Assembly (NCBI GenBank): GCA_017694755.1
Contig: JADIMO010000087.1
Span: 1 to 64,000 of the forward strand
Direction: 5' to 3'
DNA: 64,000 bases
Origin: Candidatus Cryptobacteroides merdavium
Lineage (GTDB): Bacteria > Bacteroidota > Bacteroidia > Bacteroidales > UBA932
Part shown: positions 38,168 through 47,780 of the stretch, piece after piece
Position numbering within the stretch: the first letter of the stretch is position 1
How the letters are laid out: every line of letters starts with the position of its first letter
Notes under the pieces: model-generated
What the model saw: the letters and a program-made list of their open reading frames with translations, nothing else
Told to the model about the DNA's origin: nothing
Database searches by the model: none
Translations under genes and position numbers: made by a program

Positions 38168-38904
38168 ATGTTCTTTTCCAGATATATTTCTATCGCCCTG
38201 GAAACGGACGGAGCCTCAGCCGTAGGGGCTGAAATGGCTATGTCAAGCCCAGCCTCCTGCATGGCCTTGATGACAGACTTTCCATAGGATACAAAGCGTA
38301 TCCCGTCAGCCTTGAAATCAGGGAAGTTTTCGAACAGGGACTTTACATCGGCAGGGTTGTAGAGGACAATCATGTCATACGAACGGATGTCCGTGGCGGT
38401 GAGGTCCTGGGACACGGACTTGACGAAGATGGCGCTTTCGTATTCAAATCCGTTTTCCTGGAATATGCGCGTGATGTCATTGTTTGCCGAGTCAGAAGTG
38501 GCTATCAGGAACTTTTCACCCTTGTGCTTGCTTCCGATCTGGGCAAGTATGGATGCCGGAGTCCCGTCGCCGAAGAAGATTTTCCTTTTCCTGTAGACAA
38601 TATGCTTCTGGAGGTACATCGCCACGGCTTCGGAGCTGCAGAAGTATTTCATTGTCTCCGGAATCTTTATCCTCAGCTCTTCACAGATATGGAAAAATGC
38701 GTCAATGGTGGAGCGGGCGGAAAAGACTATCGCCGAATGGTCCAGAATGTTTATCCGCTGTGCCCTGAACTCGCGGGATGACAACGGCTCTATCTTGAAA
38801 AAGGGTATGAAATCAAAGTGTACTCCGTATTTTTCCGTGATTGATGAATACGGTGAAACCGCCTTGGGTGGCTGTTGGGAAATGAGAATGTTCTTGATGC
38901 TCAT
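38164..38904 (-). CDS. hemD: Uroporphyrinogen-III synthase
   Basis: NILISQQPPKAVSPYSSITEKYGVHFDFIPFFKIEPLS, HSAIVFSARSTIDAFF. Confidence 0.88.
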   Translation of the reverse strand: MSIKNILISQQPPKAVSPYSSITEKYGVHFDFIPFFKIEPLSSREFRAQRINILDHSAIVFSARSTIDAFFHICEELRIKIPETMKYFCSSEAVAMYLQKHIVYRKRKIFFGDGTPASILAQIGSKHKGEKFLIATSDSANNDITRIFQENGFEYESAIFVKSVSQDLTATDIRSYDMIVLYNPADVKSLFENFPDFKADGIRFVSYGKSVIKAMQEAGLDIAISAPTAEAPSVSRAIEIYLEKNM

Positions 38905-38938
38905 CGTTTTATAAACAGTATGGCCGAGGCCAGATAAT

Positions 38939-39766
38939 TTAAGGCAATATTGCCGGGACCGTCAGGACGGCCATTGGCAAAATTTCAAGGGTGCAAAGAT
39001 ACAAAATTGCTGAAAATAGAGAGCACGAGTTTTTAAAAATCTGCATTTTCCTGAACAGGAACACCAGCCACACGGCCGCGCATTCGTAGATCATGGTCAT
39101 TTTGACGGTCTGGCCGGTGCAGCCGGCAAATGACATTGCCCCTGCACTCGCCAGGACAAGGAGCGCAGCCGTTATAAAATAAGTATAGAGGGCATCGTTC
39201 GCCGCTTTCCATGTCTTGCCGTTCATTCCGGATGGCCTCATTGTCTTTATCAGGAGAGTCCTCACAAGCAGGAAGACAACCAGTGCGGCAGCCGTGACGG
39301 GAATCGATGTCAGCAGCTCATGTCCGCCGATGAATGACGGGGACCAGATATTGTAGCGTGCCGCCGTGACGCAGAAGGCGGGGAAGAGGATGAGGGCGAA
39401 CCTGTCCCTTTCCCGGCACATCTTCACGCTGTCTTCGATGTTAAGGTTTTCTTTCCAGCGGAAAAGGCTGCCTAAGACCATCGGCATCACATTCAGTATC
39501 CCTTTCATGTAAATGATGAACACCATTGCCATCAATGCCAGTATGGTATCTGCGGCCAAGTCTCCGTATGTGCCTGCGCCATGTTCGTGCCGGCTTTCTT
39601 TCTGCCGGTATGGCTCAGTGACTATGCTTCCGGTGAGGAATGCACTGTCGGCAGGGAGGACTTTGGCGGTGCCGGGCATTGCACTGCTGACACAGGTGTC
39701 TGTTGCGATGCTGTCGCTGACAACCGCTGCCGTGCTGTCGAAGACATATGTGCTGCCGTTAACCAT
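38939..39766 (-). CDS. DUF4271-like multi-TM protein
   Basis: Hydrophobic; position between hemD and YciH-like gene as in other Bacteroidetes. Confidence 0.65.
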   Translation of the reverse strand: MVNGSTYVFDSTAAVVSDSIATDTCVSSAMPGTAKVLPADSAFLTGSIVTEPYRQKESRHEHGAGTYGDLAADTILALMAMVFIIYMKGILNVMPMVLGSLFRWKENLNIEDSVKMCRERDRFALILFPAFCVTAARYNIWSPSFIGGHELLTSIPVTAAALVVFLLVRTLLIKTMRPSGMNGKTWKAANDALYTYFITAALLVLASAGAMSFAGCTGQTVKMTMIYECAAVWLVFLFRKMQIFKNSCSLFSAILYLCTLEILPMAVLTVPAILP

Positions 39767-40119
39767 CAGTTCCCCCGCTTTGCCTTGTAGCCCATCTCAT
39801 TAAGAAGTGCGGTGACCTTGTCGCGGAAATCTCCCTGGACGGTGATTTCCCCGTTTTTGGCCGAGCCTCCGACCCCGCATCTGACCTTAAGCTTCCTGCC
39901 GAGCTCCGCGAGGTCTTCTTCCCTGCCGATGAAGCCGCTCACAAGCGTCACCTGCTTTCCTCCGCGGTTCCTCCTGTCGATAGTGACGGTCAGCCTTTGG
40001 GCGGAAGGTTCCGGGGTGACGGCTTCCTCTTCCGTTTCTTCCTCATATTTATATCCCGGATCGGTCGAATAGACCACTCCAAGCCTCTTTTTCCAGTCGT
40101 TGTCTGCCATAGCGAGCAT
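39766..40119 (-). CDS. SUI1/YciH-like translation factor
   Basis: RLTVTIDRRNRGGKQVTLVSGFIGREEDLAELGRKLKVRCGVGGSAKNGEITVQGDFRDKV. Confidence 0.93.
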   Translation of the reverse strand: MLAMADNDWKKRLGVVYSTDPGYKYEEETEEEAVTPEPSAQRLTVTIDRRNRGGKQVTLVSGFIGREEDLAELGRKLKVRCGVGGSAKNGEITVQGDFRDKVTALLNEMGYKAKRGN

Positions 40120-40145
40120 TAATTTTCTGCAAATATAATCATTCC

Positions 40146-40189
40146 AGGCAACCTTGTTTGCAATGCTCTCGGTTTCTTTCTATCTTTGC
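40146..40189 (+). promoter_or_regulatory. Promoter-embedded palindromic repeat, copy C
   Basis: AGGCAACCTTGTTTGCAATGCTCTCGGTTTCTTTCTATCTTTGC; TTTG-N20-TATCTTTG. Confidence 0.75.
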
Positions 40190-40206
40190 CCGGATGTAGT
40201 TGAACA

Positions 40207-43200
40207 ATGATTATGGAGAAGAGAAAATTCGATCTTTGGAGCAGGGTATCCGCTGCATTTGTCTTTGTGGTGTCTGCGGTAACCTATCTGATGACAATAG
40301 AACCTACGGCATCTTTCTGGGACTGCGGGGAATTCATAGCATCATCGTACAAGCTTGAGGTGGGGCATCCGCCGGGAAATCCTGTATTCCAGCTTATTGC
40401 GAGATTCTTTACCATGTTCGCCGACAATATGCATGCGGCGGTGGCCGTGAATGCGATGAGTGCCCTGTGTTCTGCGCTAACGGTATTTTTCCTTTATCTG
40501 ACGATAGTGTTTCTGGCCAAAAGGCTTGTGAAACCGTCTGAGGACGGGAAATACACGGTGCCGCAGGCGATTGCCATATATGGCGCGGGCATAGTAGGTT
40601 CCCTTGTATACTGCTTCTCCGATACATTCTGGTTCTCTGCGGTCGAGGGCGAGGTATATGCCATGTCGTCCCTTTTCACCGCAATGGTGTTCTGGGCCAT
40701 GACCAAATGGTATGAACAGGCGGACCAGCCATATGCAAACCGCTGGATAGTGCTGATAGCCTTTCTTATAGGCCTTTCCATAGGCATTCACCTCCTCAAC
40801 CTGCTCGCGATTCCTGCCCTGGTCTTCCTCTTCTATTATAAGAAAAGGGAGAACGGCCATTATTCTTTCTGGGAATATGTGAAGATTTTTCTCGTCTCCT
40901 GCGTGATACTGGCGCTTATCCTTTTCGTGATAATCCCATATCTCCCGAAGACGGCGGCATATTTCGACCTTCTGTTCGTGAATACCTTCGGACTGCCGTT
41001 CAACAGCGGAGCCATCTTCTTCATGCTGCTGCTTTTCGCCCTCTGCTTCTGGGGCATCTTCGTTACGATGAAGAAAAAGAAGGTGTTCTGGAATACCGTT
41101 CTCCTATGCTTCACGACGATAGTCATAGGCTTCTCCATATTTTCAGTGGTTGTGATAAGGTCTTCTGCCAAGACTCCTACCAATGAGTATCAGCCGGACA
41201 ATCCTTTCACTCTCGTACGTTATCTTGCGAGGGAGCAGTACGGCACCACGCCTCTGATCTACGGACAGTATTTCGATGCCCCGTATGACTGGAAGGACGG
41301 GAAATACTGGGCTCCGCTTGGTGACAGGTATGTCCATGCGGAATCCACCGGAAAGCCTGTTTACCGCAGTGAGGGCAAGATGCTTTTCCCTCGTATGTGG
41401 AACGGCACGGACAGCAAGTATGTGGACTTCTACAATGCATATATAAAGAAAGGAAAGCCTGTGCCCGGTGCGGAGCACAACAAGCCTACTTTCGGCGACA
41501 ATATGCGCTTTTTCTTTGACTACCAGCTCAACTGGATGTACTGGAGGTATTTCATGTGGAATTTTGCCGGCAGGCAGAATGAAATACACAGTCCGACTCC
41601 GGGAGATATTTTCATCGGCAACTGGGAGAGCGGCATAGGCTTCATCGACAAGGCCCGTCTCGGAGACCAGAGCGATGCCCCTGCCTACCTGAAGGACAAC
41701 AAGGGCAAGAATCATTATTACATGCTGCCGCTGCTCCTTGGAATAATAGGCATCTTCTTCCAGTTTGCAAGGGACAAGAGAGGGTCGTGGGTGACTTTCC
41801 TGCTCTTCTTCATGACCGGCATAGCCGTGGTGATCTACCTGAACCAGCCTCCTTACCAGGTGAGGGAAAGGGACTATGCCTATGCAGGATCGTTCTACGC
41901 CTTTTCGATATGGATAGGGCTGGCGGTACTGGCGATATATTCATGGATAGAGAATGCTCTGTCCGGCAAAGGGGAAGCCGCATCCGCTTCTGGCAAATAT
42001 GTGGCCGCCGCCTCTGCGGTTTCGCTTCTCTGTCTGGGAGTGCCGGTGCTCATGGCACAGCAGAACTGGGATGATCATGACAGGAGCAACAGGTACACGG
42101 CTGTCGAGATGGCGAAGAACTATCTCAATTCGGTCGGCCCGAACGGCATCCTTGTGACACACGGGGACAACGATACCTTCCCTCTCTGGTATGCCCAGGA
42201 AGTGGAGGGAGTGCGTACCGATGTCCGCATCTGCAACACGTCCCTTCTCGGTACGGACTGGCATATAGACCAGATGAAGTATGCCTGCAACGAGTCTGCG
42301 CCTCTCGACCTGCAGATAGGACCGGAGCAGTATCTGTACGGCACCAATGATTATGTGATCATCCATGACACCAGGGACCAGGCGCTTCCGATAGCCGATG
42401 TGATGAAGCTTTTCCGTCATCCTGACGTGAAACTCATGATGTCCGACGGCAGCAAGGTGGACTATCTCATATCCAGGAAGCTGATAGTGCCGGTAAACAA
42501 GGAGAATGTGCTGAAGTATGGCATACTTGACGGGAAATATGCCGACCAGATCCCTGACGAGATTGTGCTCACCATTCCGAAGGACAAGCAGTTCCTCTCG
42601 AAGCCGGAGCTCTTCATGCTCGACCTCCTCTCCAATTATCAGTGGGACAGGCCGATCAACCTTCTTCAGATGGGCGGGGAAATCAACATCGGAATCAAGG
42701 AGTATCTTATGTATGACGGATTCTCGTTCAGGTTCGTGCCGATAAAGAACAAGATGAGCCTTTCAAATATCGGCTTCTCGGATCCTGATGACCTTTACGC
42801 CAAGATGACCGGTGTCTTCACCTGGGATGCTCTCAAGCGTACGGATTATTTTGTAGACTACCAGAATGTGACTACATTCTGCGGGGTGATGTCGCAGCGC
42901 AGGCTGTTCTATAATGTGGCTGAAGAGCTTTATGAGGCAGGTGAGAATGCAAAGGCCGAAGAAATCCTGGACAAATGTCAGGAGTGCGTTCCGGAGAGCA
43001 GCTATCCTCTCGACCTTTCCTATCTGAGGACGGGAAATGAACTTGCTGTGGTGCAGATGATAGACCTTTATTACAGGCTTGGAGCTACAGAAAAGGCTAC
43101 TGAACTTGCCGGTAAGCTTGCTGACGGACTCTTCTCTTCGATAAGGTTCTATCTGGAATTCTATGACTATGCCAAACCGAATTTCGAGGAGAGTGCCCAG

Positions 43201-43305
43201 TATATCTACTATATTGCCGACATCATGAGGACCGGAGGCGAGACCGAGGCTGCTGACGCCCTGGAGGCGAGACTTGATTCGCTGCTGGAAGAGTTTGTCT
43301 CTTAG
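40207..43305 (+). CDS. DUF2723-family large membrane protein (O-mannosyltransferase-like)
   Basis: VTYLMTIEPTASFWDCGEFIASSYKLEVGHPPGNPVFQLIARFF. Confidence 0.88.
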   Translation: MIMEKRKFDLWSRVSAAFVFVVSAVTYLMTIEPTASFWDCGEFIASSYKLEVGHPPGNPVFQLIARFFTMFADNMHAAVAVNAMSALCSALTVFFLYLTIVFLAKRLVKPSEDGKYTVPQAIAIYGAGIVGSLVYCFSDTFWFSAVEGEVYAMSSLFTAMVFWAMTKWYEQADQPYANRWIVLIAFLIGLSIGIHLLNLLAIPALVFLFYYKKRENGHYSFWEYVKIFLVSCVILALILFVIIPYLPKTAAYFDLLFVNTFGLPFNSGAIFFMLLLFALCFWGIFVTMKKKKVFWNTVLLCFTTIVIGFSIFSVVVIRSSAKTPTNEYQPDNPFTLVRYLAREQYGTTPLIYGQYFDAPYDWKDGKYWAPLGDRYVHAESTGKPVYRSEGKMLFPRMWNGTDSKYVDFYNAYIKKGKPVPGAEHNKPTFGDNMRFFFDYQLNWMYWRYFMWNFAGRQNEIHSPTPGDIFIGNWESGIGFIDKARLGDQSDAPAYLKDNKGKNHYYMLPLLLGIIGIFFQFARDKRGSWVTFLLFFMTGIAVVIYLNQPPYQVRERDYAYAGSFYAFSIWIGLAVLAIYSWIENALSGKGEAASASGKYVAAASAVSLLCLGVPVLMAQQNWDDHDRSNRYTAVEMAKNYLNSVGPNGILVTHGDNDTFPLWYAQEVEGVRTDVRICNTSLLGTDWHIDQMKYACNESAPLDLQIGPEQYLYGTNDYVIIHDTRDQALPIADVMKLFRHPDVKLMMSDGSKVDYLISRKLIVPVNKENVLKYGILDGKYADQIPDEIVLTIPKDKQFLSKPELFMLDLLSNYQWDRPINLLQMGGEINIGIKEYLMYDGFSFRFVPIKNKMSLSNIGFSDPDDLYAKMTGVFTWDALKRTDYFVDYQNVTTFCGVMSQRRLFYNVAEELYEAGENAKAEEILDKCQECVPESSYPLDLSYLRTGNELAVVQMIDLYYRLGATEKATELAGKLADGLFSSIRFYLEFYDYAKPNFEESAQYIYYIADIMRTGGETEAADALEARLDSLLEEFVS

Positions 43306-43341
43306 GCTGTTTCATTTCCGGAATAAGGTACAGTTTGTGTC

Positions 43342-43752
43342 ATGGAAGAATTTTCTCTTGCAACACCGACACTGCTTTTTTCGGCAGTGTCGCTCATAAT
43401 GCTGGCATACACCAACAGATTCCTGTCATATGCGCAGCTTGTACGCAATCTGAAAGACCAGTATCTGCAGAACCGCTCCGAAGTGACAGCCGCCCAGATA
43501 ACGAATCTGAGGAAAAGGCTGTATCTGACCAGGAGTATGCAGATTCTCGGTATCTCCAGCCTGTTTTTCTGTGTGATTTCAATGTTCCTTGTTTACATCA
43601 ACCTGAGGATGCTTTCAGTCTATGTGTTCGGCTTCGCTCTGTTGCTTCTGATAGCTTCGCTCGGCGTTTCGATCAGGGAGATAGTGATTTCCGTCAAGGC
43701 TCTGGAACTGCATCTGAAGGACATTTCAGGCGGAAGGAAAAATGATGGATGA
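43342..43752 (+). CDS. DUF2721-like small membrane protein
   Basis: 136 aa, three TM segments, LANTPTLLFSAVSLIMLAYTNRFLSYAQLVR. Confidence 0.7.
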   Translation: MEEFSLATPTLLFSAVSLIMLAYTNRFLSYAQLVRNLKDQYLQNRSEVTAAQITNLRKRLYLTRSMQILGISSLFFCVISMFLVYINLRMLSVYVFGFALLLLIASLGVSIREIVISVKALELHLKDISGGRKNDG

Positions 43753-43802
43753 TACAGGCATGTATCAAAAAATTTGATTTTTTGAAATTAATGCATATCT
43801 TC

Positions 43803-43898
43803 GCGGTTTGAAAACAGAATGTGGAGAGATTTGGCTGCTTGCAACCACACAAAAAAATGCTAAAATGTTGACTTTATGGTCAATCCTGTTTCGACCGT
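43803..43898 (+). promoter_or_regulatory. SAM-I-type riboswitch upstream of metK
   Basis: GTGGAGAGA...GCTTGCAACCAC...AATGCTAAA core; P4-like TTGAC-TTTATG-GTCAA; P1-like CGGTT..ACAG / CTGTTTCGACCG. Confidence 0.85.
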
Positions 43899-43928
43899 TA
43901 TTCAATATTTATGTTTTTGTGTATATGG

Positions 43929-43952
43929 GCTCCAGTTTCTTGGAGCTTTTTT
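43929..43952 (+). terminator. Riboswitch expression-platform terminator
   Basis: GCTCCA-GTTTCT-TGGAGC-TTTTTT about 90 nt upstream of metK. Confidence 0.85.
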
Positions 43953-44041
43953 CTTGCCTGCAGGTCATATGGAGAGAGGGATTGAGGATGGCATTTCTGT
44001 TTCCCTCCGTTGTGACTGGTTTAATATAACAAAATAAGAAA

Positions 44042-45376
44042 ATGAAATATCTTTTTACATCAGAATCGGTGTCCGAAGGACATCCGGACAAGGTGTCCGA
44101 CCAGATTTCGGATGCCATACTTGATGAGTTCCTGAGACAGGACCCTGAATCGAAGGTGGCCTGCGAGACTTTCTGCAGCACCGGTCTTGTGGTCGTCGGC
44201 GGCGAAGTGAGGTCGGAGCATGCGTATGTGGACATCCAGAGCGTTGCCAGGAGGGTGATCAACCGTATAGGATACAACAAGGCGGATTATATGTTTGACG
44301 GAAATTCCTGCGGTGTGCTTTCTGCCCTGCATGAGCAGAGCCAGGACATCAACAGGGGAGTGGTAGTGGAGAACCCTGACGAGCAGGGGGCCGGCGACCA
44401 GGGAATGATGTTCGGCTATGCCTGCTGCGACACCGAGGACTATATGCCGCTTCCGCTTGCCCTCTCGCATCTTGCTTTGAGGATACTCGCAGACATCCGC
44501 AGGAACAGTCCTGAGGAGATGCCTTATCTGAGGCCGGACTCCAAGTCGCAGTTTACGGTGGAATATGACGATGCCGACAACCGTCCGGTGCGTATCCATA
44601 CCATAGTCATCTCCACCCAGCATGACGAGTTCGTTCCTGTGGAGCTCGGACGGATGACCTATGCGGAAGCAGTGGCCCAGTACGGGGCGAAGAAGGTGGA
44701 TGCCGCCATGCAGGCGAAGATCCGGAAGGATGTGGAGGAAATCCTGCTTCCGAGGCTTGTGGCGCAGCTCCCGCCTCAGACTGCAGCATTGTTCAAGGGC
44801 GACTATATCCTGCATGTCAATCCGACAGGCAAGTTCGTCATTGGCGGCCCTCACGGTGACACCGGCCTTACCGGAAGGAAGATCATCGTGGACACCTACG
44901 GCGGCAAGGGTGCGCATGGCGGAGGGGCATTTTCCGGAAAGGACCCTTCCAAGGTGGACAGGTCTGCGGCGTATGCGGCAAGGTACATTGCCAAGAACAT
45001 GGTGGCTGCCGGAGTCGCAAGGGAGATGCTTGTGCAGCTCTCATATGCCATCGGTGTGGCACGTCCGCTCAGCATTTATGTCGACACATACGGCACTGCG
45101 GCCTGCGGGGCTGACGGCAAAAAGTTCAGCGACGCCTTCATCGCGGAGAAGATCGGGGAACTCTTTGACCTCCGCCCGGCAAGGATAATAGAGAAATTCC
45201 AGCTGAAAAAGCCTATATATGAGCCTACTGCGGCATACGGCCATGTCGGACGCAAGCCATACAGGGCCAATGTGGAGCTTCATGTCGGCGGAAAGAAAAC
45301 CATGGAGAATGTGCAGTTCTTCGGATGGGAACTTCTTGACTCGGTCGACAGGATAAAGGAGAGTTTCGGCCTGTAA
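44042..45376 (+). CDS. metK: S-adenosylmethionine synthetase
   Basis: [62 protein letters not shown]. Confidence 0.98.
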   Translation: MKYLFTSESVSEGHPDKVSDQISDAILDEFLRQDPESKVACETFCSTGLVVVGGEVRSEHAYVDIQSVARRVINRIGYNKADYMFDGNSCGVLSALHEQSQDINRGVVVENPDEQGAGDQGMMFGYACCDTEDYMPLPLALSHLALRILADIRRNSPEEMPYLRPDSKSQFTVEYDDADNRPVRIHTIVISTQHDEFVPVELGRMTYAEAVAQYGAKKVDAAMQAKIRKDVEEILLPRLVAQLPPQTAALFKGDYILHVNPTGKFVIGGPHGDTGLTGRKIIVDTYGGKGAHGGGAFSGKDPSKVDRSAAYAARYIAKNMVAAGVAREMLVQLSYAIGVARPLSIYVDTYGTAACGADGKKFSDAFIAEKIGELFDLRPARIIEKFQLKKPIYEPTAAYGHVGRKPYRANVELHVGGKKTMENVQFFGWELLDSVDRIKESFGL

Positions 45377-45409
45377 AAAATTTTTAAAAATATTTATTGA
45401 CACCGCGGA

Positions 45410-45441
45410 TGCCCCTCAGGTTGATTCCTTTGGGGCATTTG
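45410..45441 (+). terminator. Terminator-like hairpin after metK
   Basis: ATGCCCC-TCAGGTTGATTCCTTT-GGGGCAT followed by TTGTCCTTTT. Confidence 0.6.
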
Positions 45442-45486
45442 TCCTTTTCATGAGCTCCTGACTGTCGGGTGAGGATGGCTGCGGGC

Positions 45487-45517
45487 TTTGAATTTACAGG
45501 AAATAATGATATATTTG
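45487..45517 (+). promoter_or_regulatory. Orphan Bacteroidetes promoter
   Basis: TTTG(45487)-N19-TATATTTG(45510-45517), no CDS downstream on the same strand. Confidence 0.6.
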
Positions 45518-45523
45518 TGAAAT

Positions 45524-45611
45524 ACCTCATGATTATAACACAATTCTAACTCAACCATAAAGTGGCATGGCCACAACGGAGTGAGCGGCATTTTTTGCCG
45601 CTCTCACTTTT
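45524..45611 (+). ncRNA. Candidate small RNA between metK and miaA
   Basis: Begins after orphan promoter; hairpin GTGGC-ATG-GCCAC (45562-45574); ends at AGTGAGCGGCA..TGCCGCTCTCACTTTT. Confidence 0.5.
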
Positions 45612-45657
45612 CCTCCCCGGAAATTTTCCTGTTTTATGTCCGTCATTCAGATGTGGT

Positions 45658-46782
45658 TCAGACCCTGGTCCAGTGGATGCGCAGTCCCTTGCGTTCCATG
45701 CCGCGGAACCATGTCATCTGCCGTTTGGCGAACTGGTGGATGGCGATGGCGAGCCTGTCCCTCATCTCTTCATATTTCAGATCCCCTGTGAGGAAAAGGG
45801 TGACGAATTTGTATTCGAGTCCGTAATATATGAGGTCTTCGGCAGGGATTCCCCTGTCGAGTAGGCCTTTGACTTCTTCCACCATGCCTTCCCTGAGGCG
45901 GGCATTCAGGCGGCGGTCTATGCCGGCGTTGCGTTCTTCCCTGCTTACGAGGGTCCCTATATAATAGGTGTCCTTGGGCAGGAAATGGGTGGTGTCCACA
46001 GGGTGGGACTGTTCGTAGATGGCGATTTCAAGGGCCCTGATGAGCCTTTTGCGGGTGTCGTAGTCCGTAGAGTTGTGCAGGGGTTTGAGGGCGGCGAGTT
46101 TCCGGATGAGGGTCTCCGTATCTTCCTTATCGAGCCTGGCGCGGAGTTCATGGTCGGCGGGTACATCGGGCAGGGAATATCCGCAGGTGACGGCTTCGAT
46201 GTACAGTCCAGAGCCGCCGCAGAGAATGGGGATACCGCCCCTTTCCCTGATGTCCCTGTAGGCTTTTTCAAAGTCGTGCTGGTACTGGAAGATATTGTAC
46301 TTTGTCCCGGCCTCGGCTATGTCTGTCAGGTGTACCGGAATCTCGCCGTATTCGGAAAGGTCCTTGCCGGTGCCTATGTCCATCCCCCTGTATACCTGCC
46401 GGGAGTCGGCTGAAATGATTTCGGCTCCTGTTTCCGGGGAAAGCCTTGGGCCTTCTGCAGGCTTGATGCCGGACATCAGCGCCGTGTCGGAAAGCATGGA
46501 ATTCAGCCTGCGGGCCAGATTCACGGCATATCTTGTCTTGCCGGATGCAGTGGGCCCGAGGATGCAGATGAGGTCCGTTTCTCCTGAGGCATACATTCTC
46601 AGAATGGCTTCCGGGTCGATGTTTTCGGACAATGGCAGCTCGGCAGGCGGCGGAACGCCCTTTTTCCTGCTTTCCTTTCCATGTGCTTCTGTCCGCATTG
46701 TTCCGTTTTCCTGTTTCATCTGCATAATGTCATGAAAATGCCCCGTCCTGCTATCCAATCCTTCTATTGCTGCCGGATTCAA
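45658..46782 (-). CDS. miaA: tRNA dimethylallyltransferase
   Basis: ICILGPTASGKTRYAVNLARRL, EIISADSRQVYRGMDIGTGK; N-terminal start uncertain. Confidence 0.93.
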   Translation of the reverse strand: MNPAAIEGLDSRTGHFHDIMQMKQENGTMRTEAHGKESRKKGVPPPAELPLSENIDPEAILRMYASGETDLICILGPTASGKTRYAVNLARRLNSMLSDTALMSGIKPAEGPRLSPETGAEIISADSRQVYRGMDIGTGKDLSEYGEIPVHLTDIAEAGTKYNIFQYQHDFEKAYRDIRERGGIPILCGGSGLYIEAVTCGYSLPDVPADHELRARLDKEDTETLIRKLAALKPLHNSTDYDTRKRLIRALEIAIYEQSHPVDTTHFLPKDTYYIGTLVSREERNAGIDRRLNARLREGMVEEVKGLLDRGIPAEDLIYYGLEYKFVTLFLTGDLKYEEMRDRLAIAIHQFAKRQMTWFRGMERKGLRIHWTRV

Positions 46783-46946
46783 TAGGACGGTGGTGCAAAA
46801 ATAGAAGAATATTCCGAAAAATCAGTAAATTTGCAGTCCCTTTGTCCGCAGCGGGAAGTGTTTCCGCTTCTTGTTCTTGACGGCATGAGGGCCGGACCGC
46901 CATGTGACCGGATTGTTCAGGACAGAAGAAATTTGGAGGATACGAT

Positions 46947-47402
46947 ATGCCGAAAGCAAAGAGCAATGTGGAAATAAAGAACCGCAGGGCCTCGTTTGAC
47001 TACGAGTTCCTGGAGACTTATACTGCCGGCATTGTCCTCAGCGGCACGGAAATCAAGTCCATCCGTGCCGGGAAAGCCTCCCTCGTGGATGCCTTCTGCT
47101 ATTTCAATAACGGTGAGCTGTATGTCAAGAACATGCATGTGGCGGAATACCACTGGGGCAGCTGGGGCAAGCATGACCCGCGCCGCGACCGGAAGCTGCT
47201 CCTGAACCGCAAGGAACTGAACAAGCTCCAGCGTGCCGTGAAGGAAAAAGGGCTCACCATTGTCGCAATCAAGCTGTATATAGCCCAGAACGGCTATGCC
47301 AAACTTCTCATAGCCCTTGCCCGCGGAAAGAAGGAATTTGACAAACGCCAGTCCATCAAGGAAAAGGACCTCCGCCGCGAAATGGACAGGGCAGGGTACT
47401 GA
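46947..47402 (+). CDS. smpB: SsrA-binding protein
   Basis: [42 protein letters not shown]. Confidence 0.97.
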   Translation: MPKAKSNVEIKNRRASFDYEFLETYTAGIVLSGTEIKSIRAGKASLVDAFCYFNNGELYVKNMHVAEYHWGSWGKHDPRRDRKLLLNRKELNKLQRAVKEKGLTIVAIKLYIAQNGYAKLLIALARGKKEFDKRQSIKEKDLRREMDRAGY

Positions 47403-47439
47403 TTCCGGACTTTTCGGATGATGTGGCGCATAAAATACT

Positions 47440-47465
47440 GAAAGCAGGCCGCTAAGCCTGCTTTC
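47440..47465. terminator. Bidirectional terminator-like hairpin between smpB and tRNA-Ala
   Basis: GAAAGCAGGC-CGCTAA-GCCTGCTTTC perfect 10-bp stem. Confidence 0.75.
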
Positions 47466-47474
47466 ATTGTGTTG

Positions 47475-47548
<74 letters not shown>

Positions 47549-47737
47549 GAATGAGGTTGCAAATATAATACTTTTCTTTCAAATGCAATACTGTCACGGA
47601 TGATTTGTGCTCCGGGATTGGATCTGTGCGTGGCAGAACCCGCATTTGTGCCTCAGAATGGTGCAGGGACGGATGAAGATATTGTTAAATATTGCATAAA
47701 ATACATGCTTGTTTTTCCGGATTTCGGTTAATTATTC

Positions 47738-47745
47738 TATTTTTG
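47738..47745 (+). promoter_or_regulatory. -7 box for TonB-receptor module 1
   Basis: TATTTTTG about 35 nt upstream of the ATG. Confidence 0.55.
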
Positions 47746-47780
47746 CGGTGTCGAAAACAACTTAATAAAACCAAGTTATT

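Noticed and set aside
44060-44917. 285-aa minus-strand ORF opposite metK
   Set aside because: Antisense shadow of a strongly recognised gene.
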